In this document: in pieces, positions 11,660-23,600 of the stretch
Layout of the letters: each line of letters opens with the position of its first letter
How positions within the stretch are numbered: the stretch's first letter is position 1
Assembly: GCA_963942565.1 (NCBI GenBank)
Contig: OZ012690.1
Coordinates: forward strand, 39,568,457-39,632,456
DNA from: Maea johnstoni
Taxonomy: Eukaryota > Annelida > Polychaeta > Spionida > Magelonidae
Length of the DNA: 64,000 nt
Reading direction: 5' to 3'
The notes under the pieces: model-generated
Databases searched by the model: none
The model's input: only the letters and a program-made list of their open reading frames with translations
What the model was told of the DNA's origin: nothing
Position numbers and translations under genes: made by a program

Positions 11660-14600
11660 GTGAGTCTTGGATTTTTTTGCACCGGGGAAAGTGTGTTTTT
11701 TTTCAATGAAAAATATATATATATTTTTTTTGGAATTTCTAGGTCAGTGTTGTTTTCTCTCTTTACTGTTTGAGTTTATTTCTTGTTCAGCTTTCTGGTA
11801 TATATCAAGGATTTACAATGACCACTGAAGACAACAGGTTGTCATGTGAATACTCAATATTGAGATCATAGAAGGGGTTGATTAGCTTTTTTTCTTATTA
11901 GGGCACACATTCAAATAGTGTAACTTGCTCAGTGCTTCCAAAACACACTGCAGAGTTAATGACCTGGAAATATGAACGGGTAAAGTAAAGAAGAGTTTCC
12001 CAGTTCCATTTCTTTCTTCTGCATGTTGGAAAACTGCATTGAGAATGAACACCTCCTACTATGAACTAATTTACTCCCAAGATATAACTCATATATCACT
12101 CAGAGGTTTAATTTTTTTAATTTTCTAGTTGTAGTTGGACATATATTTTAAAGGACATGTACTGAAGAGGTTTCTTTTACAAAGGCTTATTAAATACAGT
12201 ACAACCTCCTTATAGCATACACATACTTTTTGCAGAACCTTAATGGCCTTATACATTGTGGAAATCTTTTTTTTACCAAGGCTTGTTAAATACAGTACAA
12301 ACTTCTTTTGTGTGTGCACTTTTTGCACAACCGTTTTGGCTTTATATATTGTGGAAACCTTAAATGAAGACTGAAGAAAATTTGGTTTACCAAGGTTTGT
12401 TAAAAACAGTACAACCTTTTGTGTGTACACTTTTCGCAGAACCTTTTCTGGCTTAATGCACTGAAGTTCTTTTTTAACGAGGCTTTATACAGACTGATGC
12501 TGGGCACAAGAGGTTGACATCTGAGAGGTTTCATTATACATAACTCTGTCTGACTCAGCTAAGGATGAGACTGAAATTAAGCAGCCAGCTGCCAGCATTC
12601 TCTCTTGAACAACCTGCAAATAATAGCTTTACAAACTCAAATATGTCAGAATAAAATGTGTAAATCATTTACTAGCAGATATCACACATATAAGCTATGT
12701 GGATGGGAGTGACAGTGACAGTATTTTGTGATTTTTCTTAAAGAGTAAAGTATGTAATTATAGTCCTCAAAAGAAAAAAACAGCTGCTCCCAGTCACAAG
12801 CCCCAGGAACTGGTGCATAACCGCCCCATTACTCTGGAACTGATGAAGAATTTAACTACTGTGGAACAGTTCTATTTTCTCAGACCCTAAACTTCCTGAA
12901 TAAACGAATCACAGCCATTTATTGATTTTAAAATTCCCTGGCCTGAAAGAGTACGAATTTAGCATATTTATTTTGGTGTGTATCAATATTAACTAAATGA
13001 CAAGTGGTTGCATGTATCACACCCATATAAGCACTCAAACAATGCCACATCAGGACCAAGGGCAGTGTTTGCCACAAACATCCCTGAGTACTACTTCTGT
13101 TGTCAACCTGACAACCCACCCAGTATTGGGGAGGACTACTTATCCTGCTGGTTCCTGTATTTGTAGATCTAGGTGACCCATGAATGGGTTAAACTACATG
13201 TTCGGTTCACTCTGTGAGATTTCACGTGTCAAATTGGTGAAATATCTAACGCTCCTAAGTGCTACTCATACGTGCCTCTCGTGGCAACATGTCAAAACGA
13301 TCAGTGCCAGGAAAGCGTCAAAACCGAGGTCCTCACAGTTGAAATATCACTGATAACTTTGGCAATGACCACTTTAAAGTAAACACTGCCAATTGGCAAT
13401 GGTAGGCATAAGAAAAACACTGGTGGAGAAGTTTCAGAGGCTTCAGCTAGGATTGAAAACTAGATGCCCAAGTAAACATTCAAAAGGTGGATTAAAGCAA
13501 TATATTTCTAAATGTCCTAATATAGTTTAAATGATTAAGGGTTCTGAATAGAAATGGCTCTGATGCAATACTTTTTTAGAATTTTGAATCAGATCATTGG
13601 AGTTTGGACTATCATTCCTCTTGATCAATCAAATCTTTGAGTGAGTGAGGGCCAGGTCTGAATGGAGATCAGCTGAAAATATGATAGCCACATTTCAGAA
13701 TTTTGAATCCGATTATTGGAGTTTCCTTTAGATCAATCACAATTTTGAGTGAGGGGTCTTAAGTGGAGATACGCTGAAAATATGATAGCCAGGAATCCAT
13801 GTCACAGAGTTTTTGCTGTGAGGCATATTACTTGCATGGCAGCGTTACTGATAACAGGGGGAGAAGTGTTACACATCTGTATGATATTACATATACACAC
13901 ACCATGGCCTTGGGGGAAATGCTGGTAAATGATAGCGCTTGTATTTACTGGGGAGACTGTTGATTCATGCTAGCACAACCCTAGAGCACTGAAACACATG
14001 TAGGTATTAAAGTGTTTCTAGATAAGGAATAAACACAGAAATTGTTTCTGAAGAAATGATGTTAGCTCAGACCATTCAAGGGTGCTATTGAAGCGGATTT
14101 TCCATATGCAGGCTAAATTGTGATTGGGCAGTTGTAAGTGGTAGGGAAAACCCTATTACCTGGGTAAAACCACTACTTAACCCTATGTCATTGGCAATTT
14201 GTTCTCATGACCCAAGCAGGACTCAGCCTAGGTAGCGGTGAGATACAGCATTTAGCAGTTGGTGGCAAAGTCTTAGACCACTTGGCTATCAGGCCAGGCC
14301 CCAGGTGCTACTACAGAGCTGAATGGGTATAGATGGGTAGATGAAGTGTTAAGGTGATAAAGGCTGCCACTGTTGTTAACTGGTGCTGGTGTCCAGGAAT
14401 GTTGGGCACATTGCTCTGGGGCCCCTTCGAAGGTGATCATGTTCATTTTGGCAGCTCTGTCATGTTTGTATAGTTGATGGAGAACGATGTTGGTGGGGGG
14501 GGGGTTACAAAAGGTACTTTTGGCTTAAGGCCTAAAAAAAAATTGTTTGTTTCCAGTAACCCGACCGACCCTACCATTTCATTGCCGACCCTACGTCTTT

Positions 14601-17600
14601 TTACCTCCCGAGGCTCCCGTCGTGAAACTTAAAAAAATAAAAATATAAAAAAAAGATTTTTTTTTTTTTTTTTAAAACTATGAATTAAACTACACGGAAA
14701 GGAAAGCAGGGCAGGTTTACAGTTGCACAAAGCACATGCAGCACACCAAAGCAGGCATGTCTAGGGCTAGGTTGTGTGTCATCCCCTACAGAAGAAGAAA
14801 AGAAACATAAGAAACAAGTGACAGGAAACATAAGTGACAGGTAACATAACTGACAAGAAGCATGTGACAATGTTAATTACAAATACACAATGTAATAGGT
14901 GAATGAAATGTGTTTTTTCAGCATTTTTCCAGGACACCTACTGCTAAATACAAAAAAAAAAAAAAAAAGATTTACCTACCTACCTACCCTATTTTTTTGG
15001 AACCATTACAGGAAACAAACAATTTTTTTTTTAGGCCTAACCCATTCACACCTGGAGAGAGCTAATTGAAAGGTCTCATCTAGACAAATGACGCTTTTGA
15101 AAACAGCTTTAGATTTCAATTCAAGCATAAATTCACTTTTTCCCTCAAATATTTTCTGGAAAATGCTGTTGTTGATAAGATACTTCTCTATGTAGCCACT
15201 CCCCCATGGTCGTAGCCAGCAGGGCGTCTGGGTGTCTTTTTGGACACCCAAACCCCTCAAAAGCACCCCTCAGGACACCCACTTTTTTTGGTGAAGAATT
15301 TCTTAAAATGTCAATCTAAAGCATATAATTGAATTTCATCATCTCCATATAATTCCCTTGACATTCTATAAGGATACCATGCCTTAGTTTGATAAATTTA
15401 TACATGTTTATGGTTGAAATCTGAGTATATTGTGGTTCCCATGAAAAATTTGGACGCCCTAAAATTTTACAATTGCCAACTTTAGGCACCCACTTTGTAA
15501 ATCCTGGCTAAGACCCTGCACTCCCCTGAAACCATTCCCACCTGTGGCACCCATAAATGGGCCTACTCTTATTGGTGGGATCCTTCTACAAAAGCACCTT
15601 TAGGAACCTATTTGAAAGGGTAATGTTGATCAGAATTCCTGTTTGTAAGCAAGTCAAGCCACCCTCTCTGCAGCAGCACAGTGGGGGTATGTAACTGACA
15701 CTAATAGAAACTTGACGCATACTGGGCATAAAGAACATAATACAATATGTGGCCTCATTCCCTTCACATCCACTTATAAACACAATTACCAAATCTCTCT
15801 ATCAGCTGAAGTTTGTTATAGTTAACATAATAATATTAAAAAATTCAAGATGTTTTGGGGCCTTATGGGCATGAATGGGTTAAATGTTACTAAGAACCAA
15901 ACAAGCAGATTTTAATTAATATTGATTCCATACTCTCATATTATTTTGAAAATTAGACACAGTTAGGTAAAATATCGATGGACTCAGTCTCATAGGAAAT
16001 GGCACCTGTGTCTGCTTTTGCTTAAAGTTAGACAACTTGAATAGACAACAGTGTCTCCAAAATGTATATATATATATATTGGGAAGAATGTGCAGTTAAC
16101 AGCATATTTTTACACATTCAGAAAAAATGCTTTATATGTAATATATTCAGGATTAAGGAGATGAATAGAAATCGTAAAAATGTTATAACAAGGAGAATTT
16201 AGTGGTAAGAATGGAATGTTTTCTGTTTTTGTGGTTCTTCAGAGCATGTCTTTTGACCTTGTCTTAGGTTAGCGTTTGATGACCTTGAGCTAGAAGTCAC
16301 TAGTGTAAGGAGGAAGAAGTCACACATATGCTATATTGGGACCAGCAGAGGAAATCTCTGACTGCTGTAGCAGAAAGGAAAAATTAATGCTTTGTTTTTA
16401 TTTTTTATTTTTGGAACTTCATTGACAGTAAAATTATTAGATGCATGGAAACATTTTCATACTTATGCATCTCTTCAACCTTTACATGACATGTGACACA
16501 TGACAGTATTCACATTGTTTTCCTGTGCAAATATTTGGATAAATTGCAACTATATGGATTTGTACATTGTGACTGGCATATATGAAAATAAAAATTTAAA
16601 AACCTACAAGTTGGTAGGTTTTTCAGAATATATATTTTTTTTAAACTTTACAGGGTCTGACAATAACCAGAAAACTCTACAAGCCTGGTAGGGCTAGTGG
16701 CATATGGAATCTACTAGCCCTACTCAAACCTGTACTGGCCCTACCTAAAAATCCAAATAATCATTAAAACTTGACCCCTTTTATTATCTAAATATGCAAG
16801 AAAATATGCTATTAATCTAAATCTTCCTAAAGGCACCAACCAAAATTTAAACATGTCAAATAATCAATCTTATCATGACTGGTAAATTTGTACTAGTCTG
16901 GTAGGGCTACAAGGGTTAGTAATTTACTAGCCCTACCGGCCCCTTTTCACATTTTTACTAGTCCAGACTCTGAGACTAGTAGGGCTACGTTGTACGTCGG
17001 ACACTGCTTTAAAAAATAACTGTGTTAACCCATACATGTCTCTAGTCCCCTGAGAGCTGCCTGACATTTTATAGCTGCCTAGATTTAGGCATCACTGCAA
17101 CAGGAATGAATGGGTTAAGTATGGGATTAACCCTCCTGGTGAGAGATTGGCCTGATCGTGTTATGATTATGAAAATATAGAGGTATAAATAGAATGGCTT
17201 CCGGGTCTTGCAGGTTTCCCCAGTTCAACCTTTGACCTTGCTCTTAGTTCATCAACAATAACCTGGAGGTAAAAGTCTCACTCTTAAAGAAGAAACGAGA
17301 AGGAACACACACATGCAACATAATTATAGATTGACCTCAACATTCACCATTTTAAAAAAATACTTGAATTGTGAAATCATATATATTTATTGTAGACTAC
17401 ATGTTCAGTGAATGAATTTCTGTATGTGATCTATTTCCTGATGAAAGCTATCGTGCTGGTCATCGTTCAGCAGCCATGGTGACCTGTAGTGCTGAAGTTA
17501 GTATCCCTACAGACCCACTCTCATCTCTGTTTACCTGATACCTCATCTCACCTCAAGATTATGAACCTTCAAATGCTGAGGCTACTTTTGTCCCAAGTAC

Positions 17601-20600
17601 AAAGATAAAAAAGATTTTTGAAAACCATCAAAACCCTGTCATGCTGGTATTCACTGGAAAGCTCTCACTGAGCACTATCAGATGAGTACACATGAACCAG
17701 GGTTTCATGCAGTCATTTTTCAGGGTTTTTGCATTATTTTGTAAACTGGTGAAGCTAGCCACAAGCAGCATAAAGGGGCATTAACCACAGTGAGGCAGTA
17801 CAGGTACCTTAAATGACTATTGTCATAGGATGCTGCACAATGAGTGTTACCTGTTGCTTAACCGCAACAGAAAAAAATGCAAAACTGATTTGAAAAATTG
17901 GTTGTTTTTGATCAACAGGTAGGTGATCAAATATGAAATCCAAACCGTTTCCCATCCCTACTCCTACCATCCCTGCTAGTTGATCTTGCTCTGACTTTGC
18001 ATTTTTGTGTGTTTCAGGAGGATGTGGAGAATGTATTGGCCGGACGCCGTTCGGGTCCCTGATTGCGATGCTCTTCTGCCTAGCTGGAGTGGGCCTTTTC
18101 TGCGGAACGTTATACCGGGCGGTTGACATCACACTCAAGGGAATATTCGAGGATTTATTCAAATTTCAAATACCATGGTGAGATCATGTTTTTCTTTCTT
18201 TTTCTCCCAAAAGGGGAAACTAAACTTTTATACCTAAGTTCCTTAAAATTCACATTAAAAATTTCAAAATGATGGATGTTAACCACTCTTTCCAAAATTA
18301 TCTTATTTTTCTTCCCAAACATTTGAGCATGTTTTCTATGCCTTGAGATATTTTTCCCTTTTACTATATTTTAATATGAGGTATTTCAAATGAATGCCTT
18401 ATCCCCAAGGTTGAGTTTACCATAATTTACACAAGTTTTACCATTCTGTCAAGAATTATGTAATTTTGTTTCCCAAACTTTGCAATGGGATTTTCCGATC
18501 CTCAGTGTGTATTTTTAGTGTGTTTTTCTATGTGTCTCGCTGTTTTTTTTCCCCGTGTTGAGTTTAAGTGCGAGGTATTTGAGTTCGGCAGTGAGACGTT
18601 GCACCAAGTCTGTTCCTCCATGCATTAACGCTTACCAGTAGAAGGTGCCTGGCAGCTCTTTTAGCTATTTCTGTCAGGTCTTGGAAGATGCCAAATGCCG
18701 CAGCGGCGTTCTTCTCCGGCCAAATGAGGGTGCTATCCCCTGCTCTTGTTACAGTAGAGGTAGAGCTTCTTCAGAGGTGTTTTTCCAGACCACAGAAAAT
18801 ACCCATTTTAACCTTCTCAGCCTGTAGTACCCTCACAATTATTTTGGTAATTCAATATCTCTATTGTAACTTGAGCATTTTAAAGGAGAAATGCTTTTAA
18901 AAAACAAAACTATAATGAACATCCAGTTAATAAATCCTGCTTGCCAATAGCAGCCAGTAAATGTTAATAAAATCTTGCCAGCTAAAGCATAATTAGGAAA
19001 GTATTTGATGGAAAAATGTTAAATAGACCACTACCAACAACTCTACTTCACATACTTAGTAGAACTCATTTTCAAATCTATCTTATCAAAAGTGTTGTAG
19101 ATCCACTAGACAGCAATGTCTAGAAGAACTCCTGAGTATGAATGGGTTAATCCATCAATACTCACAGCAGCCAAAAACAGCCTGACAATTTTGATGAAAT
19201 CATGCAGGCAATAACATAATTAGGAAAAATATTTGATAGAGAAATGCTAATTAGGACTTATCCAACAACTCTCCTTCAAATATTTTGTAAAATCATTTTT
19301 AATTCCGAAGTTATAGTCAAAAGTAGGTTAGATGCAGAAGACATTTTCTGGAGGAACTCTCAAGCATTAATGGGTTAAGATGCATGCTTGATGGTGTGGA
19401 CAGGAGGTGTAATGAGTTTCACTTCTCTTAGATATGGTGCATGCTTTCTGGCACTCCAGGCCAAACTTTCTTAACCCATTAATGCTTACCATACAAGTTC
19501 CTCCAGAAAATTGTCTAGATCTAAAATACTTATGAAAATAATAATACAAATATAGGAGGAATTTTACAAAATTGGAAGGAAGGTAATTGTGAGCTCTAAA
19601 TTTCTTCTCCAATTTTTTTTATGAAAATTCTCTGGTCAAGAGGATATCACGGAAAGAAATTAGTATATTTTTGGGCGTCACAGGCATGAATGTGTTAAAT
19701 GTTTGACAGTGTCATACGTAGAAGGAGTAGTAATATGCCAAATGTTATCTGGCAATTCTCTGCAGGCCTGTAGCAAACCCATCACCCTAAGAGGGGTCAT
19801 CCCCCTTATCTTGTGCTGCCTTGCTACTGAGATACGCAGCTTTCTGCACACAACCTATAGGAAGACGCAGAGCAGGCTCTTAGCTTCAGAAACAGTTTTT
19901 TTTCTTCAGATTATGGGGATGTTCTATTTTTCAAGGGAGACCAAAATATATGCAAATAACAACCTTAAATATGTATTTACTTATTTTAAAAAGGCAAAAT
20001 TTGTTTATGCAAATTCATATAAAATTTATTGACTTGAAAGTATTCAATTATTTGGTTGAAATTGACGTTTTGATAAATTCCTTACAAAATATTACGGTGT
20101 CCTTATAATGTGTGACTTTTGAGGGTTACTGGCTCAGATCCTGACGCATAGTGTCATACCGGCTGCAGAGAATTAAAGGTAGGGATTTCATTGAGTAAAA
20201 AGAGGTTACAGAAAACAATCCTCTTCTTATAGGCCTAAACATTTGAAGTCACCTTAATCAGCATTCCTTCCTGCAGCAATTGGTCCTGTTTCTAAAATAT
20301 GCTGCGGATATGGTATTGTCTTATAGCCACAAGAAAGAAATGCCTCATTTATAGAATATCTTATGGTCTTTTGTTAGGTTACAATTACTACAAATTAGGG
20401 CTGTGCTCATCAGCCAATTTTTTGCGATCCGATTAATTGCCTAATTTTTCTCGATGTCGATTTTCTCGATGTCGATTTTCTCGATTCGATTCTGTCGCGC
20501 GGTAGTGCTTGGAAAAGTGTGGTGGGGGCCGGACCAGCACCATGTAAAATACATTGCGTGGCCCTCTCCACACTTTTCCAAGTACTACCGCTCCCGATAG

Positions 20601-23600
20601 TATCTATCATAGTGCAGTTTCAATGGCGGCTGGCTCAGCGCCGCAGTCTTTTTAAAGAATAGGGTAGGCTCTTTTGTATTTTGGGGGTAAGGAAAACAAT
20701 GGAGGTAGGGGGGGCCATATGGAGTTCGGCAATCGATGTCCTCTCATGTTGAACATCGATCTTACGACTTTGCCGATCACTCAATGTCGTGCCTATCGAG
20801 CCCAGCCCTACTACAAATCACCTTGATTGTTGCAGCTATGGGTGCCTTTGCAACTATTTTGTAGAAATTAAGTTTCTAAGCAACAGAAAAAGTAATTTTT
20901 TGCAGTTTTTGAGAAATATTGTCCTGTCTTTAATCTGGTGACAAATCACCTTCATCATAGTTGTGGCAGAGCTATGGGAACCTTTTCCATTGTGTTGTCG
21001 ATCTTTGGTTGCATAGCAACAAGAATTTGATATTTTTGTATTATCTATAAAATATTTTTGTGTCTTTAACCAGGTTATGGGCATTACATATAGGCTTCAT
21101 CATCCTCTGCTCAGTTATGGCAGCCTTTGGCATCATTTTGTTGATATTGGGTTGCTTAGCAACAGAAAATTTAGTTTAATTTATTTTTGTGCACTATCTG
21201 TATTATATCTTTTTCTCTTTCACCAGGTTACAAGCATTACAAATCGCCTTCATCATTATTGCTGCAGCTATGGGTGCCTTCGCCATTATTTTGTTGATCT
21301 TCGGTTGCCTAGCAACAGGCGCAACAAGAAAAAATGTTTACAGTGGAGCAAAGTGCATTATGGGTGGACGAGTTTCAGCGGCATTTGTAAGTCAGATTTT
21401 TTTTAGGTGTAAAGCTTGGGAATTGTTTGAGGTATTTTAGGTTTAGAAAACCAAAACATAACCCATTCTTGCCTGAAGTGCACAAAACAGATTTATTTTC
21501 TGTGGTTATTTTGGTGCTATCTCTCATAAAAAAAATTCTGATAATATTGAAATTGAAATGTAAATCAGAAATTGACCTACAACTCTTCTCCTACTATAAG
21601 TATTTTATGATATTTCATACCTAATTTCCAAGTTAATTTCTATTGAAAAGTTTAAAAAATAATTATTGGGAAATCTGGGCCACTCTCAATCTAGCGCTTG
21701 TAGCTATATCACAAAATATAGCACACCCTGTAAATTCTGCTGATACACTTTAAGTTTATGAGAACTATTTCCTATCAATGAAAAGTTTCAATGTTTGTTT
21801 TCAGTTCATGTTCTTAACATACATTTTGAACATAGTGTGGGTGGGTATCGCCATTGTGATGGTCATCCCCATCTTCGTCTGGGTCATGATGCAGTCCATC
21901 TGCTACCACGAGATCACAGGGCGGCCACCATGGTACTTCGACACCTACTGTTTTAACCTCACTCGGTTTGGTAAGTAATAGATAACAGGTTTTATTTTGT
22001 ATTCATGTATGTTTTCATTTACATGCACTGTATTCAGTGTGCAACATAACCGCTTGCCCTGTTGCAAGTGAATTCGGCAGAAAACTGCAATTGGGCAAGC
22101 AGAACAAGACCCTACTTGCCACGCTCAGCAAGTAATGTTTTGGGCAGAGTCCTCGCGATATTACTCATCTTTGTTTAAAAGAGTGGCAGGGCAAGTGGAA
22201 GTGCCCCACAGGGCGAGTAATATTTTGGAACCTATGTTGCAACCTTGTATTCCGTGTTAATTTTTTGCATATTTAGTTATGCGCTCATTAGACAGCTGCC
22301 TTTGATGCGCTGTTTAAAGTTTGCATGTTGAATGACATGCCATCATGTCACCGTGTTGTATGATACTGGCGTAGGGATGAAACGTCCAAATACTGGTGCA
22401 CAGTTTTATAAATGCGTACTCCAAGCATGTGCAAAGTATGCAATAGTTCAACTGTCGCAATATTACCACGATATACAGTATTTATTGTATGGTAGAAAGA
22501 TGATGAACTAGCTAATAACACCGAAGGCAGATCATCAGTTTTAAGTTTGACAACACCTCATCCTCTTTTTGGACATAATATAATCTCAACTTATCTCATG
22601 CTAAAAGATAAGGTACTGTATCCCCTTCCAGGAAATGATATAGTTTCAGACTCTCACACTGCAGGGTGATAAGATACTGTATCCGCTTCCTCAACATGAT
22701 ATACACTCAGGCTATCCCATACTTAACCAAACACTCTCAGCTGCCAGCCTGCTTTTTCTCTGCTCTATGTTAACCCCTTCACACTTTAAAGTCCTTAAGT
22801 GAAACTTTCGTCTGCATTTATTTTACCTTTTGAAATACAGTGAAACTTTGGGATATTTATATTAATTCTGTGTATGATGTTTCAGGTATCCATGAACACA
22901 TCCAGTGGATAACAGGTGGAGCTTCCAGAAACGCTATCTGTGAGGAGTCAGAGTTAAGCAAGCTCTGTCAGCATGTGAGTAGAATATTCCTATAAATTAA
23001 ACCAAAGTTCTGCCTATTGCTCAGGGATAGATTTATTATGAAAACAATTAGTTGCTGTTAAGTCTTAACCCTTCTAATACTGACGCTACTTTCGTCCAAA
23101 GCACAAGGATGCAACGATTTTTGAAAACCATTTAAACCCTGTCATGTTGGTATTCATTGGATAGCTCTCGCTGGGCCCTCTCAGATGAGTAGCCATGTGC
23201 CAGGGTTTCAGTCATTTTCCAGGTTTTTGGCATCATTTTGTATTGGCCAAATTAGCCACCAGCAGTATAATGGTTAAAATCAGTAATTCTTTACCTATTC
23301 ATATCATATCTGGAGCGTACTCATGGTCTTATGCTGAGAGGGTAGTTTGTGTGAACTAAATAGAGAAAGCCACAAGCCTTTATAGTGGTAGTATAGGTGC
23401 GGGCATAAATTTATGTGTAACAAGCTAAAACATAGATAAGCCTAGAAGCTAGGCTAGGTCTTACACATATGGGAATAATTTTATCATCAAGCAATTTTTT
23501 CTAGAAATATTTGACTGATAGCTGTGATTCCAGATGGATTTTACAATCCCTCTTCAAATAATTTCTAATTTCAAATTGATACAGGTTTGACTGTATATAT

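Larger units (their letters stand above)
11660..18017 (+). other. M6 intron 1
   Basis: 6.4 kb. Besides the repeats listed separately it holds only AT-rich sequence without a recognisable exon. An alternative first exon cannot be excluded. Confidence 0.7.

Noticed and set aside
11558-11773. 71-aa frame starting at 11558 as a gene
   Set aside because: It overlaps M6 exon 1 in another frame and runs into intron sequence.
20410-20610. 66-aa Arg/Ser-rich minus frame
   Set aside because: Entirely within the hAT-like MITE; repeats of tctcgatgtcga create the SRKSTSRKS pattern.
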